DNA from: Datisca glomerata
Taxonomy: Eukaryota; Streptophyta; Magnoliopsida; Cucurbitales; Datiscaceae
Reading direction: 5' to 3'
Assembly (NCBI GenBank): GCA_003255025.1
Contig: QANY01013389.1
Coordinates: 143,106 to 207,105 of the forward strand
Length of the DNA stretch: 64,000 nt
Shown here in pieces: positions 11,551-23,219 of this stretch. How positions within the stretch are numbered: position 1 is the stretch's first letter; each line of letters begins with the position of its first letter. Under the pieces are notes generated by a model. The model was not told where the DNA came from. It did not search any database and saw only the letters and a program-made list of their open reading frames with translations. Both the position numbers and the translations under genes were made by a program.

Positions 11551-11568
11551 CCCTTGTTTCTTGTAGTG

Positions 11569-12603
11569 AGCATTCCAAAGGAAATGTCGAGATGGTCTCC
11601 AAAATCTTTACACAGTCTCTATATGTAACATCTGCTATTTAATGTCAAGTCCAAATATAAAAGCTCCGATGTGGACCCAATTTTCTATCGATGTGCAAAA
11701 GCATATACAATTGAAGATTTTAAAGTCAATATGCATGCTCTATAATCTATTCACCCTTCAATTCGCACATACCTTAAAGGTGTTGAGTATGAGAAATGGG
11801 CTCGATCTCATTTTGTTAGTTATCGATATGATGTCATGACAACAAATATATCAGAAAGCCTCAATAATGTATTGAAAGATGCTCGTGGTTTACCTGCTAC
11901 ATTTTTTATTGAATTTCTAAGGCTTCTTAGAGGTGGTTTTATGAGCGTCGAGTAGCATCTAGTTACATGATCACGGCATTAACTCAATAGGCTGAAAAGC
12001 CTCTATGTAAATAGATGCAACGTTCACGGACAATGACTGTAAGCATGTTTAAATTTTAATTTCTTATTTTTAATGAATTAGCAAAAATAAATAAATAATA
12101 GTTCATATACTATGTTCTGAAATGTCTTTTTTACAGATCATTGTCGTTGACATGCATGAGTTTCAGGTGGTTGACGATGATTTAATATGTATTGTACAAC
12201 TACCAAATAAATCATGCAAGTGCCGAAGATGTGATACAAATGCAATACCATGCGCACATTCTTTAGTTGCAATGGCTAAAAGGCACATGAATCTGTACTT
12301 GTACGTATCTCCATATTATTTAAAGATCGAGCTAGATACAACATATGAGGGTTTGGTGCATCCTCTCGGAAACAATAATCAATGGAATGTTCTTGAAGAT
12401 GTTCAAATGCATCATATACTTCCACCTAAAAATAAATGTTCGGCCGATAGACCTAAGAAATAGAGGATACCATCGATAGGTGCAGTTAACAAGGTGAAGT
12501 GTGGGAGGTGTTTAATGATCGGACATAATCGTAAGAGATGCAAGAACCCAGTCGCTTCAACAAGTAATCAGTCGAAGAAACAAAACGTGGAAATTAGATT
12601 TTG
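11569..12603 (+). pseudogene. MuDR-type transposase, C-terminal part
   Basis: The gene resumes directly after the CACTA right end and completes the ISDRHNSIP motif once one AGC copy is removed. Conserved MULE pieces follow in shifting frames: CAKAYTIEDFK, YEKWARSHF, RYDVMTTNISESLN and ARGLPATFFIEFLR. A probable intron lies at 12039-12136 (GTAAGC...TTACAG). The last exon carries a SWIM zinc finger (CKC...CAH at about 12208-12261). After an in-frame TAG at about 12461-12463 comes a CCHC knuckle (CGRCLMIGHNRKRC). A full MULE transposase is about 700-900 residues, so the parts fit one gene broken by frameshifts and stops. Confidence 0.8.
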
Positions 12604-12610
12604 AGCTCTT

Positions 12611-13480
12611 TATATTTCATATTGAACGACTATTATTATTTCTATTTGTGTTCTTTTTTTCATTGTTGAACTTGTTAACGTATTCATGGTATTTTTAATT
12701 TCAATCAGTTATTACTAAGTATCATTCATTATTTACATTCAATCAAGTATAATCATTTATTGATAATGTTATTGATCACGCAATGTCTATACATATATAG
12801 ATTAATTGTCTCAAATTACTTGATTACTAAATCTGTTTTAGGATTGTTTTAACTAAAAAAAATATTGTCAAAACAATCGCGTCATTGATATACCTAATGT
12901 GACAATAACATTTTGCACAATGTGTATTTATTTAAGGACAATATATATTGGGATAAGTTTATATTAATTATACTATGTTACAATGTGTATATATAAATAA
13001 ACATGCTCACAATCTGTATATATATGTACACCATTTATCACATTACATTTAAAAAAATAAGTCAAGTATATTCCTTACAAAATATTTATCAATATAGTCA
13101 ATAAAAGATTTATAAAGATATTAATCCATTATCTATTGATCATTAAAAAAACTAGCATGTTCAAAGAGCAGATTCACATAATTATTCATTTTCTAATTAC
13201 TACCACATATAAAGACCATCAAAGAAACAAATCCAACACACATTGCAGTCTTACAAAAAAAAGCTCTTTCTTTCAACCAATATCAATAGCTAAATGCCAA
13301 ATGGCTACTCATCCGCTTCTTGTGTTTGTGTGATTATGTGAAAATTAGGAGGTGTGAAAGCTACTAGATGCAGAATGATTGCCATACTTGGTTCGTCTTT
13401 CTTCTTCTTTTCTCACTTTCCAACCAATTTAGCTACATCAACATCCTTCCCCTTGCATTGCCTGGTCAAATGGAACCCTT
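12611..13480. other. Gene-free AT-rich interval
   Basis: Sequence downstream of the MULE transposase. I see no domain, no inverted repeat and no promoter that I can support. Confidence 0.45.
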
Positions 13481-13499
13481 TTTGCTGGTGATTTATTGG

Positions 13500-14720
13500 C
13501 GGTTAATGTCTTAATAGGTGGGACACGTGTCTTAACAGTACATTGAACAACAGGTGAAATTTTTGGCTGAACGGTTGGCATAATAACATCCTCAACAATT
13601 CGCTGAACAACAGTTTCAACCTGTGTTTAAAACAATTCAATAACGTAGGCAATAAATGGATAATGAAATATATTTATACAAATCAATATGATATTTAATA
13701 ATTATATCGATAAGCTATCAATAAATTACCTCCAAGTCGTCCAAACTCATATTCAGTAAATCACCTTCGTCTTCAGTTCCTTTCTATGGATTTGTTCCTT
13801 CTTGTGGATCCTTTTATTGCACATCCACGTTCTTAGCCAATACCTTCCTTAAATGATAGTAAAATAAAATTAATAAAAGTAAAAAAATTATAGAAGTATA
13901 TATATTCAAAATACCATATAAAATCTTTATTCACTGTTAATAATTTATAATTACCTCAACCTTCAAAATTCTCAATAACTCGTCCAACTTCGAGTTTATC
14001 TTTCCAATCTCCAAGAAAAATCTCTTCTCTATCTTGTCCAACCTAGACTCAATCGACGATGACGATGGTGTTTTTTGCTTTTCACGGTTCGAAGTCTCTT
14101 CAAACTCATCGTCATCGCGTTGAGCCTCACCCTTCTCTGGTTGTGTATCAACAACCTGTTTATCCTTTGATTGAACAGATTTCAGCTCAAAGTCTATAGA
14201 CTTTAACTCATCAACGGTACCTTCAAACTTATTGATCACAAGCTTTATTTAGCAAATATAAATTGAATAGTTAATAACAAATAAAGAAGTAAATATATAT
14301 GTATATGTATATATGTATATATATGTATATGTATGTATGTATATGTATGTATATATGTATGTATGTATGTATGTGTATGTATGTATGTATGTATGTATGT
14401 ATATTAACTATAATACTTACATTTCTATTTTCAAAAATCATGTCACTCAAATTGCGTTTGGCTGGTTGACTGATACTATTGATCATTGGCTTATAGTCTT
14501 CCACTCTTTTGGTAAATACCATCAGGGAAGTTGTCAATAAAGATATAGTCTCAAGTGCCCAAACGATTATTGCATGTGGAAAATCGTAAAACGTATGAGC
14601 ATATAACTTTCCAAAAATTGTCTAATTTTTCGTATACTCCCTATTGTTATATCAAAAGATAATTTCCCCCAAGGATATAAATCAAACATTTCATCAATAT
14701 CAACCATCATTAAACTATTA
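13500..14720 (-). pseudogene. DUF1985-like, transposon-associated protein fragment
   Basis: The minus strand from about 14720 reads EMFDLYPWGKLSFDITIGS and, after a frameshift, FYDFPHAIIVWALE. These match the look of the plant DUF1985 domain, which is common in Mutator-like and other transposon genes and often paired with an Ulp1-type protease. A following exon-like frame (14239-13937) is acidic, then coiled-coil-like (SRLDKIEKRFFLEIGKINSK). A further short frame lies at about 13840-13500. No protease domain is visible. It lies opposite and downstream of the MULE transposase, so it may be that element's second gene. Confidence 0.5.
14293..14402. repeat. (GTAT)n/(TA)n microsatellite
   Basis: An uninterrupted ATGTATGT/ATAT simple repeat of about 110 bp lies within the DUF1985-like fragment, probably in a former intron. 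Frames through it on either strand encode only Tyr/Ile/His/Val/Met repeats. Confidence 0.95.
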
Positions 14721-15199
14721 AACAAAATACTGAACTACGACTTTACATTTACAAATCACCTTCGTCTATCAAAACATTGTCATACACATGCAATTCTAGA
14801 ATCAATATTTTTTCTGAATGTTTGTGTCATTAATCAATATTCATCAATATTTTGTATTTTAATCTTTTAGTATAATTTATCGAAGAAATATTTTTCTTAC
14901 ATCCATGTTCGATCAATTAGTATTAGTGTGACCATTGAATTAGTTTTGATTAAAAACTTTGAAATATTTTGATAGCTTAATCAAGAAATTGTTTTTTTGT
15001 TAAATGTCAATAATATTCAGTATATAATAGTCGATAAATAAAAAGAAAAGAAAAATAATCAGCGAATTACCTCTTCTTTCTTCTTCAAATATTGAACAAT
15101 ATTTGCTTGATGAAAGCAACCACCAGCTTCTTCGTCGGCGTCAATGGAGGAGAGAGGTTTTAGGGACTGTTCTTGAGAGTGATGGTTTGAGTTTAATTT

Positions 15200-16150
15200 T
15201 TTTTGTTTTAACTTTTTCTTTTGTTGATGGATGGTTTTCTACCTTGGTTAGAGTTATTGACTGTAGTTAGAAGAGTTAGGTTAGTGGTAGTTACCGTATA
15301 TTAGTTTAAGATTTTATTGTTCTTTTTATTAATTCAAATTGCTAATTTTTGTAATTAATACCTATTTTCTTATGATTTATCTACTTACCGTTATTTACCA
15401 TGTGAGTGGTATGATTATAGGGATTGTTTAAGATTAGTGAGATCCTATTCTTATTCAGCAATTAAGTAATTTTTAGAAATTTCAATTATATGTAATTATG
15501 GTAAATACTTTGTTAGCTATTAAGTATTTTTGTAATGAAATTTTATTGGTTGTTTTCAAATTTATATTTTGGTTCATTAAATTCGATGTTGTTGATGATT
15601 CTAGTTTTCTTTTTGGTTGATATTTTGGCGGGATGGTAGGTACATTCAATTTTTAAATTGTAACAATATATATTTATTGATTGTTTATTTTATTTTAATT
15701 TATTAACATGATTTCAATTTATATTTATATTGATAATGGATTATATATTCACTGATTTCTAGGGGTTTTATTCGTATTTGTTGTTAAATTTTAATTTTAA
15801 TTGTCCATTTATTGCCGGGTTGTGTTGATAATTGTATAAATATAAAATTTAAAATTACAAAATATATATTTTCCATAAATGTAGGGTATGTAGTCCAGTA
15901 TATCAATAACTTATTTTCTATTGGTAGACATTAAAAGGGAAGTTTCTTTATATAGATTAAATGTATTTTGGTCTAAATTTATTGACCGTTTTTTGGAAAC
16001 CTGTCATTTACCTACAAGTTTTATAAACCTTCCATTTCTTAATATGCTACAACTAATATTGTCTATATTGATAATTTTCTCTTAAACTTATAACTTAAGT
16101 TTTTAAGTTATAATTTACTTAATTTTAACTTTAATCTGCAAACTAAATAT
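15200..16150. other. Gene-free AT-rich interval
   Basis: Only AT-rich, stop-dense sequence. No repeat or domain recognised. Confidence 0.5.
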
Positions 16151-16284
16151 TCGTTGATGTTTGGCAAATAAGTGAACAATTAAATTATTTTAATTAAAAT
16201 TAATTTAGTATCTTTTTTAATGATATAACTTGCATTTAGCTCATTTCTTTAGTATCCATCTTTTTTTAAATCGTTAATCTAAAC

Positions 16285-16925
16285 GAGAGTCATTCCGACC
16301 CGTCCATTTCTCTGACCTTTGACTCATCCCGACCCGTGCCTCACTCGACCCATCTCCGTCTCCCCGACCCGACCCTGTCTCCCTAACCTGACCCCGGCTC
16401 CCTAACCTGAATGTTGGAGTTAGAGTTGATGTCGTGGTCGGGATCGAGGCCTGGGTTAGATCGGGGTCGGGGTCTGGGCCTGTGCCTAGGTTGGGGTGGG
16501 TTGAGTCGAGGTCTGGACCTGTGTCCAATCGGATCAAGAGTCATGTCCCTTACTCAACCCGAGCTGTCTACCCAACTCATCCTAACCTGTATCCCACCCC
16601 AACTCGATTCTGCAACCCTGCCTGACTCGTGACCTCGATAGGGACCCGACCCACGCCCCGACCTGATCTGAACTCTTGACCTCGTGTCCTTGTCCAGACC
16701 CAACTCGACTCAACTCCCCGACCTATGACTCCGACATGTTCCTTCGACCCCCGCTCGCCGACCCATGTCTCTGGCATGACTCCCCGACCATTGTTCCTGA
16801 CCCGACCTTTGTTCCCTGACCCATCCCGATCCATGAAATGTCCCGACCCGTGTCTCTAACCCGACTCTATGGCCTGAACTGACCCGACTCGAAACCTTGA
16901 CCTGAACTCCTAACCTCGAGAAAAA
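16285..16925. repeat. GC-rich degenerate CCCGAC/GGGTCG repeat island with strand switch
   Basis: The sequence is built from degenerate pentamer/hexamer words such as CCCGACCCG, CTCGACC and CCTGAC. The C-rich strand is on top at about 16290-16405, the G-rich strand (GGTCGGGGTC) at about 16410-16525, and the C-rich strand again at about 16545-16920. It stands out sharply from AT-rich flanks. Open frames of 60-90 codons here are repeat artefacts. Confidence 0.75.
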
Positions 16926-17039
16926 CACCGCTGAAAGAATCATTGATTGCATCGGCGCCACCATTCTAATTCAAAGTAACATGATTTTCTTCTCATTTCA
17001 CGGATATGTTTTGAAGAAGAGAAGTATACTTGTGTAGTT

Positions 17040-17265
17040 TTTTAAAAAAGATGAGAGTAATTTTGGACATGTGAAAAAATTAAAAAAAAATTAAGTTAAA
17101 ATTCTAAATTAGTTTAGCTTAAAGCTTATTAGTGTGTTAGCTTAAATAAGCTACTAGCTTATTTCAATAAGCTCTGTCAAACGCTCTCTTAAAAATAAGA
17201 TATTTACTTATTTAAACTATAAATCATAAGTTTTAGTTTATAAGCTGAGTCAAACGATGTCTGAT
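17040..17265. repeat. MITE-like AAGCTTAT inverted words
   Basis: Words such as AGCTTATTTCAATAAGCT, TCAAACGCTCTC and AGCTGAGTCAAACGATG recur. A weak reverse counterpart (GATGTTTGGCAAATAAG) lies near 16155, so the GC-rich island may sit inside a short inverted-repeat element. I could not define ends or a target duplication. Confidence 0.3.
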
Positions 17266-17269
17266 ATGA

Positions 17270-19780
17270 GCTAAGATTGAGAGCTGCAAGATACCAGCTA
17301 TATGTGACACATGGTTATGTCATCTAACGAATTGTAGCTGTTGGACTACCATTTCTATAGGAGGAAGCGGCCTTTTTGTTTGTCTTAAGGAAACAATAAG
17401 CCCAAAAGATATAAATCTTTTCCTGTTGAGGTCCCAATCGGATGAGTATATTACACAAATCCTAGCCGTTCTATTTGATATGACAGTTAAGATCACCTCG
17501 ATACAAATGGTGAGATGAAAAAAATATTTTTTTTGACCTTTTTTTTTTATTTTGGTCCTTTTGTTATGACAAATTTGAGCCGTTCTGTTTTTGTAATTAA
17601 AGCTGTACTTTTTTGTAATGGATGACTCTCTTATTAATGGTAAAAGATGAGAGTATCTTAATCCAAACCTAAATGGGCTTTCTTGATTGGCTAGTTCATT
17701 GCACAGTATGTTACACGTGTTTGAAAAAAAATTATGTTTAACTATTACTACAGATTATCATTTTATTCTTATTTAACTAAAATGTGTATCTTTGCAATTA
17801 AAATGACATGTAAATTTGTATCATGTATCTGTTTATAAAGATGCTCTGATCGAAGTTATAAACAAATCATTATTAAGTAAAAAGGTTCATATATTTTTAT
17901 GAAGTTACCTCGTATAAATCAAAAATTAAAGAAAACATAAAATTAACACATTAATAAAATATTGCTATATTTTTTCATATTAACATATTTTGAATATATT
18001 AACATGTTAACTCATTTGACGACGGCCTTTTCTATTTAATCTCTCATCCAATTTATTCTTTCAAGCCCTGTAGTATAAAATTGAGAAAAATTAAATCAAG
18101 GTAAATGTTGAAACTTATTGTAAAAATATTTAAGCGTAAGAGTTATCACGTAAATGAATATTAATTTTTTAAAAATCACTTTTTTAGTTGACACATTTTG
18201 AAAATTGTATTTCAAAAATCACTTTTTATTATTCTACGTTTTAAAAGATATTTTTCAATTTTCACATTTTAACACATCTATATTTGATGAATAAATAGAA
18301 ATACAATATGTGTACTTTTTAACGATATTTTAAAATTATAAAAAATGAAGTTGAATAAAATTATCTAAAAAAATTCCTTCCCTACTTCCACATTTTGATA
18401 GATTATAGATAAGTGGCGTTGAAAGAGTTGCGAAAGTAACGCAATCAACTTCAACAGTAATCTCTAATTTGCTATCTCTAAAGTTATTTTTTATGTTGAA
18501 TTATACTGGAAAGATATAACAAAAATTCGACTTTGGTCCTTTTGCCATTATAATTTTGCACTTTAAAAATTTGCCATTAGTACTTGAACTTTAAAAAAAT
18601 AGGTAATTATGCTCCCCGTTAAATAAAATTAATTATCTTTAGCGTCTTTGCGGAGATTTCAACACGGCATGCTGTTTTCACATCGAATCTTTTGTTTTAT
18701 TTTATGTCCACAATTATATATGATATACATCATTATTGTGATTAGTATCAACCTCTAATTTTATGTAGAGAGAAACCCGTTTTAACCAATCATTTGGGTA
18801 GTGAAAGATTTAATTGAGAGTTATCCTGTAGTTCTTTTTTTCACAGTTCATACAGTTTTTGCACTGTAAATCTGACATCTGTTTTCTCTTTTTTCTATGG
18901 TTGATTTACTACTATGATTATAATTTGTTTTATAATCAACTATGCTATAATAATTCTGGTAAATATGCTATAATAATTCGACAGAATCTTTCTCCTCTAG
19001 ACCAACCGTAAAAGGAGACACATGAATATTTCAGTAAGCTTACTAATATTTTTTTATGTACAATTAATGCCTTTCATAGTATTAAGATACATAAAACGTA
19101 AATAATCTGGAGTCCAAATCAATTTTTTTATAGCTTAAAATACGTAGGATAATCCATATAAAAAATAAATATTCTTGTCAATGACGTGTAAATTATTCAT
19201 TTATCAACCAATTTCTTCTATAATCTATTTATATCTATAGTACATATAAATGAGGATAAAAAGTGAGAAATATTTTTGGACATATATTGCCCACACTATT
19301 ATATAAAACTCTAAATTAATAATTCACTTGGTATTCTCTGTACCGCAATCATATTTACCATCTCAATTATTAAAAATACATGAGTTGTCGAAAAATTAAG
19401 AGAAATATCGGTTTAAATAGATTAATTATGTTAAAAAAATGTATAAATCAATAATTTGATATTAAAATTAACACTTCAACTCTTTTTTTACATTTTTCTT
19501 TAAAGGAATAAAACTCAACAAGAAAACAAGAACAAAAAAAACTAGCTAACAATAGTCAATAAGCACTACATAAAAAATATTAGGAGCAATCATATTAAAT
19601 CAAATACGATAAGAAATCGAAGCAAAGACTAGCTTCATCAGACTATCAACCAAATTGCAGGACTTATGAAAATGGCAAACTAAGATATTAACTAAATGAA
19701 GTCATTAACTCCCACTAGCAACATAAGAATTTTGACTGAAAAACACATCTACCTTTTTTTCGAACCTAACAAAAACACTA
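17270..19780. other. Gene-free AT-rich interval
   Basis: Long stop-dense AT-rich sequence. Nothing recognised beyond short poly-A and poly-T runs. Confidence 0.5.
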
Positions 19781-19787
19781 TGAGGAA

Positions 19788-20273
19788 CTACTCAACAAAA
19801 CAAATCTCAAGAACAAAAGAGAGTGCTATCTCCCACCAAAAGGAAGGTTCAGAACGGGAAAGATCAAAACACGCTATTTGATGTGTCGCTTCATTACAAG
19901 ATCTCAGAATATGATTAAAACTTGTCTCACGCAAAGATGAGAAAAGAGAATGACACCTTTCAAGAATCAGACTCAATTCTGAAAGTCCTTTGAAGGTGAG
20001 AAAAAAACTCGGTATGAGACCCAAACAATTAGATTCAATTTCATTAATAAGGATGTCTTTCTCTAAAGCCAAAGACAGGCCTTCTAAAAGAGCCAACGCC
20101 TCAATGAACAACACTGGAAAACAACCCGCCAAACACTTACAAAAAGCACCCACAACTTGTCCATTGCAGTACTGGATTATCCCACCCACCAGACATCGAC
20201 TGGACCGCATAGCCCCATCTATGTTAAGCTTAAGGCGTCCCATTCCTGGTCTAGACCAAGTAGGAGGAACCAT
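19788..20273 (-). pseudogene. LINE RNase H-like domain (RVT_3 type), 161 codons open
   Basis: The frame begins near a PPTWSRPGMGRLKLNIDGA segment typical of the RNase H domain at the C terminus of plant LINEs. The first catalytic Asp (LNIDGA) and the Glu in FIEALALLEGL are kept. The position that is normally Asp after ES is Asn (IESNC), and the final AD motif reads ATHQIA, so the active site is incomplete. This domain removes RNA from RNA-DNA hybrids in working elements. Here it is a relic. Confidence 0.7.
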
Positions 20274-20503
20274 ACGCTGGGGGGCGGGGGGCGTGATTCA
20301 CCTCATTGACTATTTGGTGCTCAGCAGAAAATTTTTCAATCCAAGTTGAAATATTAAAGGCTGGATTAAAATGTTTACCATGTAAAGAATTATTTCGGTA
20401 CTACCAAATACCCCAACACAGGAGAACGGCAAACAAGATAGAGGAATCAAGCTGGTAGAATAAAACCGAGATAATGTCCATCATGGGCCATCAGGAACAC
20501 TGT

Positions 20504-20863
20504 TTAGGGAGATAATTCCAGAACATCCGTTTGCTGCCATGTATCTGCAATCAAAGGACAGAAAAATAATGCATGGGTAGTTGATTCCATCTTACCACAA
20601 AACTTACATTTATCATTAGAACCAATTCTTCTCCTAGATAAACTGACCCCCGTAGGGAGCAAATCCAAAGAAGCCCTCCACATAAAAACTTTCACTTTGT
20701 TTAGTAAACCCAATTTCCAAATTTTTTTCCACCACCAGAACCCGATTTCATTAGAAGAGGAAGAAACCGAGTCTATAAGAGATAACCCCAAATTGTATCC
20801 ACTTCTCACCGAATAGCAACCTTTTTTAATCAAAATACCAGCATAATTCATCTCTCCTAGCAT
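20504..20863 (-). pseudogene. LINE zf-RVT domain
   Basis: The frame carries FWWWKKIWKLGLLNKVKVFMW and ends with the zinc-binding pattern CKFCGK...HALFFC (CX2C...HX4C). This is the standard domain between reverse transcriptase and RNase H in plant LINEs. It is separated from the RNase H block by frame breaks. Confidence 0.75.
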
Positions 20864-20999
20864 TTGACATTAAGGGAAGGGAAAGAACCGAATCAACATC
20901 ATCTAGGGCAAGGAAATGATTTAGGGCTGATAATTCCACTGAGAACCCGAAATCAAATCCACAACCAAAGTATCAACTGCCCATGGACTAAAAAAAGGG

Positions 21000-21286
21000 G
21001 TTGAAAAGTAGACAGCCACATAAGCCAAGGATCCTGAAAAACCCTAAACGACCCCTCATTTCCCACCTGGCACCGAACATCCTTATAAAACAGATCTCTA
21101 CCCCCACAGAATACTCCTCCAGATATCGGAACAACTCGATTTCACCTTACACGATAAGAAGTCCGAAGAATGGAAGTATTTTTCCTTTAAATTTTGAGAC
21201 ATAAGACTATTAGGATATATGAAAATTCGCCAACATTGTTTTGCCGTAGGTGCTTGATCGAAAATATCCAAGGATCGGAACCCCAT
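21000..21286 (-). pseudogene. LINE reverse transcriptase C-terminal fragment
   Basis: It reads GFRSLDIFDQAPTAKQCWRI...PNSLMSQNLKEKYF, then TWRSILWG-like sequence (here DIWRSILWG). This is the conserved tail after the polymerase fingers and palm of plant LINEs. The catalytic YADD part is absent. Confidence 0.7.
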
Positions 21287-21478
21287 ACCCCTAAGATCTT
21301 TAGGTTTACATTAGTTTATCCATGCCATCCAATGCAATTTGCTGCCCCGACCTTTCCACTACCCATCGCGTCCGATCGTCTTCTGATTTTGTTTGGTCAC
21401 GTCGCCTGTCAGATCCCTAGACTTGCCACCTCCATTAGATAGCGTAGGCCAGGATTGGAAGCCGAATTAACGACTTTA

Positions 21479-21949
21479 CTAACAGACAAATCCCAAATCC
21501 CAAATCCCTCGCTCCTCACATAGCAGATTCCCTACCACTCTCCTCTGTGAAAGCCCTGATGAAGATGACTCATCAGTATTCTGTGCAGAATTCTTTGGCA
21601 TTGTTCCCAGACCATCCATTGGACATAGCGACGACCCATACTGAAGCTTACTTTTCCCATTTGACTCGATATCTTCCATACCCGCCTTACAATATTTCAC
21701 TGTGTGACATAATAGACTGCATCTATAGCAAAAATTTGGTAGACGCTCGCACTTAAAATCAACCCCCAAAGGTTGTGAATTCCGATTAATCCGAAGGTTC
21801 ATACCCCTCCTCAATGGTTTTCTAACATCCAACCAAACTCGGATTCGGAGGAAAACACCCTCTACCCTTAATAACTTGAAATCATAGTATTTTGTATTGT
21901 GTCTTACGTACTTCCATTCATATTTATATGATTGCCTTAATACATGCAA
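21479..21949 (-). pseudogene. LINE ORF1-like DUF4283/zf-CCHC_4 fragment
   Basis: The frame contains RIRVWLDVRKPLRRG, then CERLPNFCYRC with the knuckle CYRCSLLCHTVKYC (CX2CX4HX4C). This is the DUF4283 plus CCHC_4 arrangement of plant LINE nucleic-acid-binding proteins. The N-terminal end is missing. Confidence 0.7.
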
Positions 21950-21959
21950 TGCACGTCTT

Positions 21960-22456
21960 AATATATACTATATATATATGGGCTAAGAGGATAGAAATAA
22001 ATTTTGTCATGAATTGCCATCATTGTCTATCAAAAAAGATTAAGTATTAAATTTTTTAAATTAAATGATTAATGACACTTTTTATGTTTAAGACAATATT
22101 GTCTATACGACTTTTTAAACTTCCTAAATTGTCATAGGCGTGCCTAACAATACAAAAATATTTATCTATGTATCACCTTGAATATAACACTTTATATAAG
22201 TTTATTTTTAATTATCTCTTATGTCATCTTTTGTTAAACTAATTATTTTTTTAATAAAATCAATTATATAACTTAAGAATATTAAAATAAAATATCTTAG
22301 AATATATGAAACGAAAATAAGCACATGAAAAAAATGCTAAAAAATATAAATTTATTATGAAAATATTTTATATAATAAAACTGAAATTTGAAGCAACTAT
22401 ACATATTTGAATGAAATCTAATATGTGTTCGTGAATCTCGATATAAATATTAAATG
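21960..22456. other. Gene-free AT-rich spacer before the retrotransposon complex
   Basis: Very AT-rich with no coding signal. It ends at the CTCTA that forms one side of the outer gypsy target duplication (22457-22461). Confidence 0.6.
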
Positions 22457-22461
22457 CTCTA

Positions 22462-23198
22462 TGATATGGGTATTTCCGGACTATTAATAACATGGCGCCA
22501 ATGGCATGTCACGATAGACGTTTCTACTTAACTCTAGGGGGAGGAATTGGAGAGCCGAGCTCCCAAAAAGGAAGGAACAGACCTGACCAGGTCGGCCTCC
22601 AAAGGAGCTCGGGGAACATCGACCAACATGAACTAGAAAGCTTCGAGGGGAAGGTCTGACGCAGGAGCTTGGCTAGCCTTATGTTAGACACTATCATTAT
22701 TCGCCGAAAGTAGTGCTCCATGTGGCCCTTTCCCATTTGTAACAGGCATTGGTCGACTTCAAATCGTCATGATGAAGTGTCGACTCAGCCATCAAACGGT
22801 CGCATCCACCATGTCGAGAAGGACTACAGACAAATCGATATTTAATGCACGTCAGCTCGAAGGACAAAATCATTAAATGTCACCCTCAGCTCATCATCTC
22901 AACAAAGGCCGTCAAGTCACCTGAAACTTATTCGACACGCATCCCTCTTCCAAGGCCATGGATAAATACCCCATCTACAGATAGTGTATGGTACATAACT
23001 TTCTTCTAAAGTAAACTCTGCCAAATTCTATTCAGGATATTGGCTTAGGCATCAGAGGCACTTCGACGAGGAAATCACCCCCTTTTCTCTTTGGCTTTAA
23101 GGTTATTCCTTTGTGTTATGCAGATTTCAGGCAGAGAGGATCCCTACGTGGAGGAGAGATAGCACGCCACCTCACGGTAGAGATTTTAGGTAACAACA
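22462..23198 (+). repeat. 5' LTR of the outer gypsy element
   Basis: It starts TGATATGGGTATTTCCGGAC and ends GGTAACAACA. It matches the 3' LTR over GAGCCGAGCTCCCAAAA..., AGGAGCTCGGGGAA and GTGGAGGAGAGATAGCACGC. It carries about 240 bp (roughly 22690-22925) that the 3' LTR lacks. Confidence 0.8.
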
Positions 23199-23219
23199 TT
23201 TGGCGTCATCTGTAGGAAA
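23199..23219 (+). other. Primer-binding-site-like sequence of the outer gypsy element
   Basis: TTTGGCGTCATCTGTAGGAA directly follows the LTR. It resembles the GGCGCCGTCTGTGGGAA primer site found in many plant gypsy elements. I do not assign the tRNA. Confidence 0.6.

Larger units (their letters stand above)
7736..11568. mobile_element. CACTA (En/Spm-type) DNA transposon, non-autonomous, 3833 bp
   Basis: The left end reads CACTACAAGAAAAACC and the right end is the inverse, GTTTCTTGTAGTG, giving a terminal inverted repeat of about 12-13 bp of the classic plant CACTACAAGAAA type. It is flanked by the 3-bp direct duplication AGC (7733-7735 and 11569-11571), as expected for CACTA elements. Both subterminal regions are packed with short GCGACCAA/TTGGTCGC motifs in both orientations. 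The interior holds a promoter- and leader-like segment, a G/T-rich tandem array and an assembly gap. No TNPA or TNPD transposase ORF is present, so any mobility would have needed enzymes supplied in trans. Confidence 0.9.
6985..12610 (+). mobile_element. Mutator-like element (MULE), internal part, interrupted by a CACTA element
   Basis: The element is defined by a broken MuDR-type transposase gene read on the plus strand (6985-7735 and 11569-12603). A CACTA element splits it at 7736-11568. Terminal inverted repeats and target duplications of the MULE itself were not found, so the true ends are unknown. They may extend to about 15.2 kb if the DUF1985-like fragment on the minus strand belongs to it. 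Confidence 0.7.
19788..21949 (-). mobile_element. Decayed LINE (non-LTR) retrotransposon with internal deletion
   Basis: On the minus strand the order is: an ORF1-type DUF4283/CCHC region (21949-21479), the C-terminal end of a LINE reverse transcriptase (21286-21098), a zf-RVT domain (20863-20504) and an RNase H domain (20273-19788). The endonuclease and most of the reverse transcriptase, normally several kilobases between the first two blocks, are missing. Frames are broken between blocks. Confidence 0.8.

Noticed and set aside
14271..14540. Frames rich in Tyr/Ile/His on one strand and Met/Tyr/Val on the other
   Set aside because: Products of the GTAT/TA microsatellite. Only the first part of the minus-strand frame overlaps the DUF1985-like remnant.
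16274..16964. Several Gly/Arg/Ser-rich frames
   Set aside because: Translations of the degenerate CCCGAC repeat. No start context, no domain, and frames exist on both strands.
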